A stretch of 64,000 nucleotides of DNA, taken from positions 2,827,558-2,891,557 of the forward strand of contig CP102060.1 in the NCBI GenBank assembly GCA_024579835.1. Reading direction: 5' to 3'. Positions within the stretch are counted from its first letter, which is position 1, and every line of letters begins with the position of its first letter. The stretch is from Clostridiaceae bacterium HFYG-1003. Lineage in GTDB: Bacteria > Bacillota > Clostridia > Clostridiales > Clostridiaceae. Made by a program: the position numbers and the translations under genes. The notes beneath the pieces were generated by a model, which saw only the letters and a program-made list of their open reading frames with translations, had not been told where the DNA came from and searched no databases. Below are positions 1 to 8,123 of this stretch, piece by piece.

Positions 1-1
1 C

Positions 2-226
2 GGCGTAATCATTACCAATATCTTCGGCGGATCCAACTGCTCCGTTTATTCCAAACCGATCAAGGATGGCAAGTCAGACTTCCTCCTGTCGCTGGAAGAA
101 AAGGAGGCGCTGGAAATCGCGATGTCGGACAAGCCCAGCAAGATTCCGGAGCCGGCTAAAAAACCAACCCTTCCGGGGATGATCGCCGCTGTGGTGGCAA
201 ACAATATCCTGGCACCCAAAAACTAA
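2..226 (+). CDS. C-terminal end of an unrecognised protein (partial)
   Basis: The reading frame is open from the window edge and codes about 74 residues before TAA at 224-226. The tail contains the motif NIFGGSNCSVYSK and ends PGMIAAVVANNILAPKN, with a Pro/Lys-rich stretch in between. I do not recognise the family and assign no function. A clean intrinsic terminator follows 15 bases after the stop, so this is the last gene of its transcription unit. The coding sense is supported only by frame openness, the stop-terminator arrangement and sensible amino-acid composition. Confidence 0.5.
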   Translation, partial: GVIITNIFGGSNCSVYSKPIKDGKSDFLLSLEEKEALEIAMSDKPSKIPEPAKKPTLPGMIAAVVANNILAPKN

Positions 227-239
227 TAATTCAAACAGA

Positions 240-265
240 AAACGGGATGAAATCCCGTTTTTTGC
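240..265 (+). terminator. Intrinsic terminator of the upstream partial gene
   Basis: An 8-bp stem AACGGGAT / ATCCCGTT with a 3-base loop is followed by a run of T. It ends the unit whose tail enters the window. Confidence 0.85.
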
Positions 266-460
266 TTGTCCGCAGATCAACAGGATTGCATCACAGTACA
301 CGGAGATCCTTTGCTGGCTGCGGTTTCTCATGATGCGGCTCCCTTTGGGGGGAGTGGCGAAGTTTTATTTCCGGATAGCCGGTTTCGGTTTTTTGATGTG
401 CGTATCAAGTGACCAGCGGATTGCTGAAATTAGGATGAATTACCCGAACAAGAGTGAAAA
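266..460. other. Intergenic stretch without a visible gene
   Basis: Between the terminator and the mscS promoter I see no supported ORF. It contains a T-run after a short GGTTTCGG segment but no clear stem. Confidence 0.5.
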
Positions 461-494
461 CTGTCCCGGGGCGGGGACAAATTAAGATATAATA
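461..494 (+). promoter_or_regulatory. Putative mscS promoter with overlapping inverted repeat
   Basis: TATAAT lies at 488-493, 60 bases before the mscS start. No good -35 box is visible. At about 462-479 there is an inverted repeat TGTCCC...GGGACA where a -35 element or operator would sit. That the repeat is an operator is inference. Confidence 0.45.
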
Positions 495-553
495 AGAGAT
501 GTATAACAAACAGGGAAGCATGAATAATAAGTTTGTTTCCGACGGAGGATCCT

Positions 554-1390
554 ATGAATCTGGAAGAAATATGGATCAGCATGAAACCTGGTTTGGCAGC
601 CATTCCCGGGAAACTGGTTGCCTCTCTGGCAGTACTGCTGACCGTAACCTTGATCATCAAGCTGCTGCATTATCTGATCGATCGAACCCTGGACGTCAAG
701 TTCATGAAACTGGATCTGGTAACCCAGAATATCCGAACAAAAACACTCCGCTCGATTCTGAAGAGCCTGACCACGTACGGTCTTTATATTTTCGCAATCC
801 TCTATATCATCACGTTGTTTGTCGGCCCGCTGGGCCTGACTCTGACATCCATCGGCGGCGTAGCCCTCGGCTTTGGGGCTCAGAGCTTCGTCAAAGACAT
901 CATTGCCGGCATTTTCATTCTGATGGAGAACAAGTTTAAAATCGGGGAGTATGTCACCATTGGCGGACGCCAGGGAATCGTAGAGGATATCGGTCTGCGC
1001 ACAACGGTGCTGCGTGATTTTAACGGCGATATGCACATCATTCCGAATGGCAACATTCAGGAAGTCACCAATGTATCCCGGGGGGACCGGCGGTTCATGG
1101 TGGAAGTGCTCATCCCCGATACCGGCGCCGTCGAGCAGGCGGCTGTCCTTTTGCAGGAAGTGAGTGAGGAGTTCAAGAAAACCCATGACCAGCTGCTGGA
1201 CGGACCCGCTTATGTGGGTGTTGTCAACATCCGGGATGTGGGAGCAACCCTGCGTGTTCAGGGCCGGGCGGAGTATGTCTATCACTGGATTTATGAAAAT
1301 GACCTGAGACGGGATATTCTTCAACGCTTCGCACAGGCAGGGATAAAAACAGGTGTCCGGATGTTTTCCGAAGGAGGCATGGCAAAATGA
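554..1390 (+). CDS. Small-conductance mechanosensitive channel (MscS family)
   Basis: This 278-residue protein is a YkuT-type short MscS channel that would release solutes on hypo-osmotic shock. The N-terminus carries three hydrophobic segments (about 20-45, 75-95, 95-125). The third is the family pore helix, Gly/Ala-rich (GGVALGFGAQSFVKDIIAG), followed by the signature FKIGEYV and the PNG turn of the beta domain. The mixed alpha/beta vestibule domain ends near residue 270. I chose ATG 554 because GGAGG at 544-548 is ideally spaced; an upstream ATG at 533 has no ribosome site. The gene overlaps the DUF951 gene by ATGA, so the two are translationally coupled. Confidence 0.93.
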   Translation: MNLEEIWISMKPGLAAIPGKLVASLAVLLTVTLIIKLLHYLIDRTLDVKFMKLDLVTQNIRTKTLRSILKSLTTYGLYIFAILYIITLFVGPLGLTLTSIGGVALGFGAQSFVKDIIAGIFILMENKFKIGEYVTIGGRQGIVEDIGLRTTVLRDFNGDMHIIPNGNIQEVTNVSRGDRRFMVEVLIPDTGAVEQAAVLLQEVSEEFKKTHDQLLDGPAYVGVVNIRDVGATLRVQGRAEYVYHWIYENDLRRDILQRFAQAGIKTGVRMFSEGGMAK

Positions 1391-1590
1391 TCAGCGAGTA
1401 TGAACTGGGAACGATTGTCCAAATGAAAAAACAGCACCCGTGCGGTTCCTGGCAATGGGAAGTCATCCGACTGGGTGCGGATATCAAGATCAAATGTACC
1501 GGATGTGGCCGTATGGTAATGCTGCCAAGAAGCAAGTTTGAAAAGGACGCGAAGAAAGTAATCAGTACAGGCGAAAAAAAAAATTTGTAA
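1387..1590 (+). CDS. DUF951 family protein (YyzM-like)
   Basis: This 67-residue protein contains HPCG near residue 18 and CTGCGR near residue 38, the conserved cysteine pattern of DUF951, and a MLPRSKFEK segment. It is likely a small metal-binding or nucleic-acid-associated protein, but the family function is unknown. Its start overlaps the stop of mscS (ATGA), and the mscS-DUF951-rpsF order is common in Firmicutes. The 3' end carries a poly-A tract just before the stop. Confidence 0.9.
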   Translation: MISEYELGTIVQMKKQHPCGSWQWEVIRLGADIKIKCTGCGRMVMLPRSKFEKDAKKVISTGEKKNL

Positions 1591-1613
1591 TGTCGGAGAA
1601 AATGTGATAGCAT
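1585..1613 (+). promoter_or_regulatory. Putative rpsF operon promoter
   Basis: TTGTAA at 1585-1590, overlapping the DUF951 stop, is followed after 17 bases by TAGCAT at 1608-1613. Both boxes are moderate matches to consensus. Confidence 0.45.
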
Positions 1614-1623
1614 TAGTAATTGC

Positions 1624-1665
1624 AATCCCTGTCATGCGAAATGTATGACCATTTGTCCGGGGGGA
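1624..1665 (+). promoter_or_regulatory. Candidate S6:S18 autoregulatory leader motif
   Basis: The rpsF 5' leader can fold into a 7-bp hairpin GTCATGC / GTATGAC, flanked by an outer TCCC / GGGG pairing with an unpaired segment that ends in CCG. A known S6:S18 leader element has a hairpin with a CCG-containing internal loop that the S6-S18 complex binds to repress translation. The fold was drawn by eye. Confidence 0.5.
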
Positions 1666-1677
1666 GGAGGTGACATT

Positions 1678-1965
1678 ATGAGAAAGTATGAAACCATATT
1701 CATTGCACATCCGTCATTCGACGAGGAAGGCGTTAACGGCCTGATCGAACGGTTCAAGGGTGTAATCGAAAATGGCGGAGGTACCGTCGCTAATGTTGAT
1801 TTATGGGGTAAGAGAAGACTTGCTTACGAAATCAGCAAAGTGAACGAAGGTACTTATGTACTGATGAACTTTGAAAGTGAATCAGCATTGCCGAAAGAAC
1901 TCGACCGTATCTACAGAATTACGGATGGAGTTTTGCGCCACATCATCGTCGTATTAGAAAAATAA
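1678..1965 (+). CDS. rpsF: Ribosomal protein bS6
   Basis: The 95-residue product begins MRKYETIFIAHPSFDEEGV and contains the bS6 signatures VDLWGKRRLAYEI and the late segment YRITDGVLRHIIV. bS6 sits on the small-subunit platform with bS18, whose gene is the third in this operon. ATG 1678 has a strong GGGAGGAGGTG site; an upstream in-frame start at 1645 is not supported. ssb follows 12 bases downstream. The leader may carry the S6:S18 feedback motif. Confidence 0.97.
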   Translation: MRKYETIFIAHPSFDEEGVNGLIERFKGVIENGGGTVANVDLWGKRRLAYEISKVNEGTYVLMNFESESALPKELDRIYRITDGVLRHIIVVLEK

Positions 1966-1977
1966 GGATGGTGTAAA

Positions 1978-2415
1978 ATGAACAAAGTAACATTAATAGG
2001 AAGACTGACAAAAGATCCTGAACTGCGCTACACACCCGGTGCCGGCACTGCCGTCACAACCCTTACCCTGGCCGTCGACCGGAGATTCTCCAAAGAAGGA
2101 CAGCGCGAGGCTGATTTCATTCCCGTGGTCATCTGGGGCAAGCAGGCGGAAACGACTGCCCAGTATGTCACCAAAGGGAAATTGATCGGGATAGCCGGAA
2201 GAATTCAGGTCAGATCCTATGATGCCAAGGATGGTTCCAAGCGTTATGTCACCGAAGTCATTGCAGAAGAAGTCCAGTTCCTCGAATGGGGAGACGGACC
2301 AAGAGGCAATAGCGGTTCTGCCCGTTCCGCCGGTAATGGATTTGACACTGGAAGCGACTTTGGCTCAGGATTCGAGGATATGACTCCTGTGGATGAGGGA
2401 GATATCCCATTCTAA
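1978..2415 (+). CDS. ssb: Single-stranded DNA-binding protein SSB
   Basis: The product has 145 residues: an OB-fold domain (residues 1-105; [20 protein letters not shown], then [20 protein letters not shown]), a Gly/Ser/Asp-rich linker, and the C-terminal acidic tip DEGDIPF that docks partner proteins. It coats single-stranded DNA during replication, recombination and repair. It is the middle gene of rpsF-ssb-rpsR, the conserved bacterial order. Confidence 0.97.
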   Translation: MNKVTLIGRLTKDPELRYTPGAGTAVTTLTLAVDRRFSKEGQREADFIPVVIWGKQAETTAQYVTKGKLIGIAGRIQVRSYDAKDGSKRYVTEVIAEEVQFLEWGDGPRGNSGSARSAGNGFDTGSDFGSGFEDMTPVDEGDIPF

Positions 2416-2498
2416 ACCAAACCGCAACCCGGCAGAGACCCTGCCAACGGTTATTCATCCGATAATCCCAACAGGGAACCCATGAAAGGAGGATAACA

Positions 2499-2807
2499 AT
2501 GGCTAGAGAAAATCACGCATCAAGCGAAAACAGAGAATCAAGACCCGGCCAGAGAGAAGGCAGAGGCGATTTCAGAAGATCCAACCCCAGAGTCAGACGT
2601 TCCAGACGGAAAGTTTGCCAGTTCTGTGTCGACAAGGTTGATTCCATTGATTACAAGGATGTACCAAAGCTGAGAAAATTCATCACAGAGAGAGGCAAGA
2701 TTCTTCCCAGAAGAATTTCCGGAACCTGTGCCAAACATCAGAGAGTTCTCACTGAGGCGATCAAGAGATCAAGAAACATCGCATTGCTTCCGTTCACAAC
2801 GGATTAA
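2499..2807 (+). CDS. rpsR: Ribosomal protein bS18
   Basis: The product has 102 residues. After a charged, basic N-terminal extension of about 35 residues comes the core: [18 protein letters not shown], then [20 protein letters not shown] and [19 protein letters not shown]. Several cysteines suggest the zinc-binding type of bS18. The extension is longer than in many bacteria. AAAGGAGG precedes the ATG. It ends the S6-SSB-S18 operon, with a terminator directly downstream. Confidence 0.97.
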   Translation: MARENHASSENRESRPGQREGRGDFRRSNPRVRRSRRKVCQFCVDKVDSIDYKDVPKLRKFITERGKILPRRISGTCAKHQRVLTEAIKRSRNIALLPFTTD

Positions 2808-2860
2808 TTGAAATTCAGCAGCCTGCATCAACTGATGCAGGTTGCTTCAATTTTTTGATT
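2806..2860 (+). terminator. Terminator of the rpsF-ssb-rpsR operon
   Basis: The stem CCTGCATC / GATGCAGG (about 2822-2841) has an outer ATTGAA / TTCAAT pairing and is followed by T-runs. It lies between rpsR and the convergent MFS gene. Confidence 0.8.
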
Positions 2861-2942
2861 TTTTTGATTTAATGTTGCAAGCAAGCTTCGGTTCATGGCA
2901 GGAAAGGATTGCAATTAATTCTTAGATCAAAAGATCCGTTCG

Positions 2943-4205
2943 TTATACAAGGCTCCGCGAGACAGCGATACTCTTTCTTTGCTGCATGAACAGGCCGATG
3001 AACATCAGTGTGGCAAGAAAGCTCAGAACCAGCGATATCTGGTAGCTGTTGGTATAGCTGCCCGTCTGGTCAAAGAGAATTCCGGTAATGATCGGACTGA
3101 TCATGCTGCCCAGGGCACCGATGGCTGTCAGGACACCGAAAATCGAGTTATAGTCTTTTTTGCCAAAAAACTCAATGGTCAGGACCGTATTGGCGACAGT
3201 GGCATAGGCGCAGCCGATGCCGACAAAGACAATGGTCAGGATCAGACCGAACAGCGAGGTGGCGAACAGCATGCCGAATGTCGCAATCGTGGTGGCAAGA
3301 CAGGCAATCAGTACTGCCTTTTTCACGCCAATCCGGTCAAAGAGCTTGCCCAATGCAACTTTCCCGAAGGCCAGGGATCCCATGGTCAGCGCCACGACGT
3401 TCGCACTGAAGGAAATGGAGTAGCCGATATTGGCCAGGTGGGGCGCCACGTTCATCATTAAGCCATTGATGGCGATGACGAGAAATACCGAAGAGGTGGT
3501 AATCACCCAGAAGGTTCCTGAGCGCATCGCCTGCGAAAGCATCATACCTTCATTCGCCGGTACAACGGATGGATCCGGTGTCGGCTCAGCTGCTCCGTAG
3601 GCTTGAAGCCCAAACTCCCGGGGATGGACCTTAAGAATGAAGAACACGCAGGGCGTGACCAGGACCAGCATCAGCAGGGACAGGATCTGATAGGAGGTAC
3701 GCCAGCCGAAGGACTCGAGCCAGACACCGGTGAGCGCGCTGAGAATCATTCCGCCGACGCCGCTGCCCATGAAAGCCATTCCGATTGCGCTGGCCCGGCT
3801 GGTTTCAAACCAGTTGCTCAGAATAATCGACAGGGGCAGGATGGCCATCAGGCTGATGCAGATGCTGCTGATGACGGTGAGAACATAAACGGTCATCAGA
3901 GAATTGGCTTTGGAGTAAGAAAAGAAGGAAAGAATTAAAATGACGGTGGCGACCTTCATGATCTTCATGATGTTGGAGGACTTGAAGATTTTTCCGGTCA
4001 GCAGGGAAATCACCAGTTGGCAGATGGCCCGGATGGTCATCGTGGCGTTGATTTCAGAACGGGTAAATCCAAGGTCAGCGGAGACCGGCTGAACGAAAAT
4101 GCCGGCACAGTTGTAGACGCTGCCCCAGGCCACCGCCATAATCATGAACGATGCCCCTACCATCCTCCAGGCCGGATGCAGCTTATTTCTCTTTGGATTG
4201 TTCAT
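2943..4205 (-). CDS. MFS transporter, OFA / monocarboxylate-type
   Basis: This 420-residue protein has about 12 hydrophobic helices in two halves separated by a hydrophilic loop near residues 195-220. The N-terminal pattern WGSVYNCAGIFVQPVSADLGF with R(S)EIN, and the Gly-rich GMAFMGSGVGGMILS, match the oxalate/formate antiporter-monocarboxylate branch of the major facilitator superfamily. The substrate is not predictable from sequence. Its ATG is preceded by AGGAAAGG. It lies 184 bases downstream of the M20 amidohydrolase on the same strand and is probably co-transcribed with it, so it may import the amidohydrolase substrate or export a product. Confidence 0.85.
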   Translation of the reverse strand: MNNPKRNKLHPAWRMVGASFMIMAVAWGSVYNCAGIFVQPVSADLGFTRSEINATMTIRAICQLVISLLTGKIFKSSNIMKIMKVATVILILSFFSYSKANSLMTVYVLTVISSICISLMAILPLSIILSNWFETSRASAIGMAFMGSGVGGMILSALTGVWLESFGWRTSYQILSLLMLVLVTPCVFFILKVHPREFGLQAYGAAEPTPDPSVVPANEGMMLSQAMRSGTFWVITTSSVFLVIAINGLMMNVAPHLANIGYSISFSANVVALTMGSLAFGKVALGKLFDRIGVKKAVLIACLATTIATFGMLFATSLFGLILTIVFVGIGCAYATVANTVLTIEFFGKKDYNSIFGVLTAIGALGSMISPIITGILFDQTGSYTNSYQISLVLSFLATLMFIGLFMQQRKSIAVSRSLV

Positions 4206-4389
4206 ACATTGCCCTTTCCTGTTAAATCAGCCAGAAAGCCGTCTGCTGTATGCGGTGGCCGTCTGGCTGAATGAATTCCCTGAGTACGCCCGATGCAGTA
4301 AAGCAGAAGGGGGAGGGAGTGGCTTATTGATTTTTTCAGGTATGCTTCTTCAGGCAGCAGAGCCTGAAAACCGATCCTGAGATCCGGCC

Positions 4390-5565
4390 TTAGGCCTCCT
4401 GGCTGTGTTCCTCCAGCCATTGAATGGCGCATTTTGCAAAAATGGCGCTGCCGATGGGAAATGCCGACTCGTCCAGCACCATTTTGGGGTGATGCAGGGG
4501 ATACAGGATCTCCGAGCCTTCAACCGGAGCCGACAAGGAGAACATGCACGACGGTACTTCCTGACTGATCCAGGCGAAATCTTCTGAACCAGTGGCCGGC
4601 ACTGCCGGATAAACTTCAAACTCATTGCCGCGAATCTCTTCAATATAGCGGATGACATCCGAGGTGAACTGAGGATCGTTCAGCGAAACAGGGACTGCCG
4701 ACAGGCCTTCCACCGTTGCTTCGCAGCGGTAGGTGCGGGCAATCTGGGCTGCGATCTCACTGATCCGGGTCATGACGTAGGCATGAGTTTCAGAGTCGAA
4801 GGTCCGCATGGTGCCTTCCAGGATGGCTTCCCCGGGAATAATGTTGGGTGCGCTGCCGGCCTTGAAATGCCCCATGGTCAGAACCGCTCCTTTGGGGAAG
4901 GATACTTCCCGGGAGAGGATTTCCTGCAGACCGATCAGAATGTGTGCTCCGGTCAATACCGGATCCACTCCGGTTTCCGGCATGGCGCCGTGGCAGCCTT
5001 TGCCTTTGACCGTGATGCGGAAGTTGTAGCTGGCGGTTGTACCCGGGCCGCTGCCAATGTAAACTCCCCTGGGAGCGGTGCTGTTGACATGGCACATCAT
5101 GGCGCAGTCCACATCAGGATTCTTCAATACGCCGGCATCGATCATTTCCTTAGCCCCAGTCAGAAGCTCCTCCGCCGGCTGGAACATCAGCTTGACTGTT
5201 CCCTTCAGCGAGCTTTCCTGATCCTTCAGGAGCCTGGCCGCTCCCAGCAGCATGGCGGTATGAGCATCGTGTCCGCAGGAATGACTGTTTCCGTTGGTCG
5301 AAGCAAAGTCCAGCCCGGTCAGTTCGGTCATTGGCAGCGCGTCCATATCTGCCCGCAACAGGATGGTTTTGCCGCCCTGACCAACGGTCGCAACAACGGA
5401 ATTCCGCGAGATCTGAGTTGGCTCATAGCCCATTTCTTTCAATCGCTCCATGACATAGGCTGCCGTCTGAACGGTCTCAAAGCCTAATTCCGGCTGGCTG
5501 TGAATTTTGCGCCTGTCGCGGATGATATCCTCTGCCAGGGCGGTTGCCTGTTCATAAATGCTCAT
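4390..5565 (-). CDS. M20D-family metal-dependent amidohydrolase / peptidase
   Basis: This 391-residue protein matches the HipO/IAA-amino-acid hydrolase type of M20D, which cleaves N-acyl amino acids or small amides. Visible metal-site motifs are LRADMDALPM, SCGHDAHTAMLLG, QPAEEL and CHVN; the lid/dimerisation domain sits around residues 180-290. I chose ATG 5565 because GAGGAGG stands just upstream; an in-frame start 12 codons earlier overlaps that site. The promoter has a 17-bp palindrome over its start region, and a TetR gene lies divergently upstream, so substrate-inducible control is likely. The natural substrate is unknown. Confidence 0.88.
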   Translation of the reverse strand: MSIYEQATALAEDIIRDRRKIHSQPELGFETVQTAAYVMERLKEMGYEPTQISRNSVVATVGQGGKTILLRADMDALPMTELTGLDFASTNGNSHSCGHDAHTAMLLGAARLLKDQESSLKGTVKLMFQPAEELLTGAKEMIDAGVLKNPDVDCAMMCHVNSTAPRGVYIGSGPGTTASYNFRITVKGKGCHGAMPETGVDPVLTGAHILIGLQEILSREVSFPKGAVLTMGHFKAGSAPNIIPGEAILEGTMRTFDSETHAYVMTRISEIAAQIARTYRCEATVEGLSAVPVSLNDPQFTSDVIRYIEEIRGNEFEVYPAVPATGSEDFAWISQEVPSCMFSLSAPVEGSEILYPLHHPKMVLDESAFPIGSAIFAKCAIQWLEEHSQEA

Positions 5566-5613
5566 AGTTCCTCCTCGCCCCACTGACTCAGGTGGCGGCA
5601 CAGATTAATTGAA

Positions 5614-5672
5614 TCAATTCAGTGAATTGACTCGTTGAATCGATTTTATAGTAAGAGAGAACATTCAGTCAA
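5614..5672 (-). promoter_or_regulatory. Promoter and palindromic operator of the amidohydrolase-MFS unit
   Basis: Read on the minus strand, TTGACT (5672-5667) and TATAAA (5650-5645) are 16 bases apart. Just downstream lies the perfect odd palindrome TCAATTCAGTGAATTGA (5614-5630), with a second, AATTGAATCAATT (5607-5619), overlapping it. This is a classic repressor position, and the divergent TetR gene is the obvious candidate. Confidence 0.7.
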
Positions 5673-5954
5673 TTGTTTTAAGATCGGGGGGGATTTCATT
5701 ATGAATATTTATGTTGAAGTCATGATTTTTCATCATTTCAGCAAATTCAGGTCGGCCGTGACGACTTCGGCTGAGAGAACATCAGGAGGATTCGGAACGG
5801 ATGGACCCTGATCAAGATATGAATCTGCCGGAAAGTTTGGTAGATTATTAATAGAAACTGTAACTGCGGCCTGAATTTGTCTTAGGCCGTGTCAGAACCT
5901 GGCCGGATGTCGGAGGACCAATCGGGCAAGGCCCAGGTTGAAATGGAGTACCTG

Positions 5955-6551
5955 ATGGAAGAACAGCGGACCAGCCGCCAGAAACAGGCATGGGACACCC
6001 GGCAAAAAATTTATCGAAGCGCCGTTGAGCTATTCAAGCGGCGTCCGTATGACGAAGTCAAAATCGCCGATATCTGTGAGCAAGCCGGCGTCAGTGTGGG
6101 TGTGTTTTATCATTACTTTCCCAGCAAGGGGCATTTGTTCAATGAAAGCTACCTGCATTTCGAAAAAGAGCTGCGGCAATATCTGAAATCATTGGATACC
6201 ACGCCCCTGATCACCATTGAACGCGTGATTGAAAAATACCTGGAAGCGATTATTGCCAATGGCCCCGCCTATCGCAGCGTGTTTTTGCGCAATCAGCTGG
6301 AAATCAAGGATTCTTCACCCCTGCGAAACATCATGCGCAGCATATTGGCTGAATGTGTCGAACAGGCTGTGGAACAAGGCTTTCTGTCAGGGGATCCTCT
6401 AGAAATCACCAACCTGCTGATCCGTTCGATTCGGGGACATACCTTTGACTGGGCCATGAATGACGGAGCCTTTTCACTGCCGCAGGAAGGCCAGCGGATC
6501 ACCGGAATCATCCTGGCGCATTACCGGACTGACCGGGAGAAGGCCAGATGA
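5955..6551 (+). CDS. TetR/AcrR-family transcriptional regulator
   Basis: The product has 198 residues. The N-terminal helix-turn-helix reads IYRSAVELFKRRPYDEV then IADICEQAGVSVGVFYHYF, the TetR signature; a larger ligand-binding helical domain follows. I chose ATG 5955 because GGAG lies six bases upstream. In-frame starts at 5889 (GTG), 5907 and 5943 would add up to 22 residues and lack ribosome sites. It is divergent from the amidohydrolase-MFS pair, whose promoter carries a palindrome at the transcription start, so it probably represses that unit. The ligand is unknown. Confidence 0.87.
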   Translation: MEEQRTSRQKQAWDTRQKIYRSAVELFKRRPYDEVKIADICEQAGVSVGVFYHYFPSKGHLFNESYLHFEKELRQYLKSLDTTPLITIERVIEKYLEAIIANGPAYRSVFLRNQLEIKDSSPLRNIMRSILAECVEQAVEQGFLSGDPLEITNLLIRSIRGHTFDWAMNDGAFSLPQEGQRITGIILAHYRTDREKAR

Positions 6552-6683
6552 AGCAGAGCAAGATCGAACCGGACCCGGAAATATCAAAACCCAACTGCAA
6601 GTCGGTTTCCGGAGACCTGCTCCGGTGATATATAATAGAAGAGTGCGGGTATGCCCGCCAAGATCCAAATGGGGAGGATTATT

Positions 6684-7907
6684 ATGGATTTAAAACATAA
6701 CCTGACCAAGTACGCAGACCTGATCACCAGGATCGGTCTGAACCTGAAGGAAGGGGACAACCTGCAGATCAGCTTCAACATCTGGGGCCTGGAACTGGCC
6801 CGGCTGGTGGCTGACAAGGCCTATGAGCTGGGAGTGGGGGATGTCATCCTGAACTTCACGGATGAGGAACATCAGCTGTCCTATTACAGAAAAGCCAAAG
6901 ATGTGACCTATTTCCCGGACTTCAAGGCGCGTTACCTGGAAGAACAGGCCGAACACAACTACCATCGCCTGGTGATTCACGCCGCCAATCCGGCTCTGCT
7001 CAAGAGCATTGATTCCGACCGGATTACCGCGGCTCAGAAAGCCAAAGATCTGAAGACGAAGAAAGTCATGGAATACAGCATGAGCAATTTCATCAAGTGG
7101 TGCATCGTTGCGGTGCCCAATCCGACCTGGGCTTCTTCCGTATTCCCGGGACTTGAACCGGATGCGGCCATGGAAAAGCTGTGGAAGAATATCTTCATGG
7201 CAACCCGAGTGGACCTGGATGATCCGGTAGCCGCCTGGGAAGAACATGACCGGCAGCTGAAGCTGCATGAGGATTACCTGAATGAAGCCCATTTCGAAAA
7301 GCTGCTCTATCAGGGACCCGGAACCGATCTGGAAGTTTACCTGGCAGGAAAGCATATCTGGAAAGGCGGATCCGGCTACTCCCAAAAGGGCGATCGCTTC
7401 TTCGCCAATATTCCGACCGAGGAAGTCTTTACCATGCCTGACCGGGCAAGAGTCAACGGAACGCTGCGCGCGACGATGCCTCTGGCCGTCATGGGAAAAC
7501 TGGTGGAAGGACTGACATTTGTTTTCAAGGACGGAGTGATTACAGAATTCCGGGCGGACAAAGAGCAGGCTGTCTTTGAAAAGATCCTCGATTCGGATGA
7601 GGGATCGCGGCGCCTGGGGGAAGTTGCCCTGGTGGCTCATAACTCTCCGATATCCAATACCGGAATTCTGTTCCAGAACACCCTGTTTGACGAAAATGCT
7701 TCCTGCCACTTTGCCGTGGGAGCTGCCTATTCCGAAAATATCGAAAACGGGGAAAACCTGACCGATGAGGAAAAGCAGAAGGAAGGCATGAACGACTCTC
7801 TGATCCACTATGATTTCATGGTGGGAGGCAAGGATGTTACGGTTACCGGCGTCAAGGCCGACGGAACCCGTGTCGTGCTTCTGGCCGATGGAGAATGGCA
7901 GATCTAG
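6684..7907 (+). CDS. M29-family aminopeptidase (aminopeptidase T-like)
   Basis: This 407-residue protein matches the thermophilic aminopeptidase M29 family, which releases N-terminal residues from peptides with two metal ions. Visible motifs are NIPTEEVFT with its Glu ligand near residue 250, RRLGEVALV with a second Glu near 315, and late HFAVGAAYS and SLIHYDFMVGG supplying His/Asp ligands. GGGGAGG gives the start at ATG 6684. It appears monocistronic, with a strong hairpin after the stop. It is probably cytoplasmic and used in peptide turnover. Confidence 0.92.
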   Translation: MDLKHNLTKYADLITRIGLNLKEGDNLQISFNIWGLELARLVADKAYELGVGDVILNFTDEEHQLSYYRKAKDVTYFPDFKARYLEEQAEHNYHRLVIHAANPALLKSIDSDRITAAQKAKDLKTKKVMEYSMSNFIKWCIVAVPNPTWASSVFPGLEPDAAMEKLWKNIFMATRVDLDDPVAAWEEHDRQLKLHEDYLNEAHFEKLLYQGPGTDLEVYLAGKHIWKGGSGYSQKGDRFFANIPTEEVFTMPDRARVNGTLRATMPLAVMGKLVEGLTFVFKDGVITEFRADKEQAVFEKILDSDEGSRRLGEVALVAHNSPISNTGILFQNTLFDENASCHFAVGAAYSENIENGENLTDEEKQKEGMNDSLIHYDFMVGGKDVTVTGVKADGTRVVLLADGEWQI

Positions 7908-7913
7908 AAATCC

Positions 7914-7965
7914 AGCGGACTGTTGCCGGTGATTCGCCGGAAACAGTCCGTTTCTGTTCTCTTTG
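7914..7965 (+). terminator. Terminator after the aminopeptidase gene
   Basis: The long stem CGGACTGTTGCCGG / CCGGAAACAGTCCG (7916-7950, one mismatch) is followed by a T-rich stretch. Confidence 0.8.
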
Positions 7966-8015
7966 GGCGCCCTGTTTGCATAAGCGGGCCTGACCCGATA
8001 AAATAAAGCATAATG

Positions 8016-8100
8016 GGTCACTCTGATCAAAAATGAATCATTCTGATCGAAAATCATTCTGATCAAATAGAATCACTCTGATCCAAATGAATCACCTCTG
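8016..8100 (+). repeat. Degenerate short direct repeats upstream of yybS
   Basis: Four copies of about TCAYTCTGATCRAAA occur at irregular 16-21 base spacing, with a fifth degraded copy (ATCACCTCTGGTGAT). They fill the leader region of the yybS-gdpP-rplI operon. The function is unknown; they could be clustered protein-binding sites. Confidence 0.75.
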
Positions 8101-8123
8101 GTGATAGGTAAAGAAGGAATAGC

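Noticed and set aside
4783-5487. 234-codon plus-strand ORF opposite the M20 amidohydrolase
   Set aside because: It is the antisense shadow of a gene with clear catalytic motifs and has no ribosome site.
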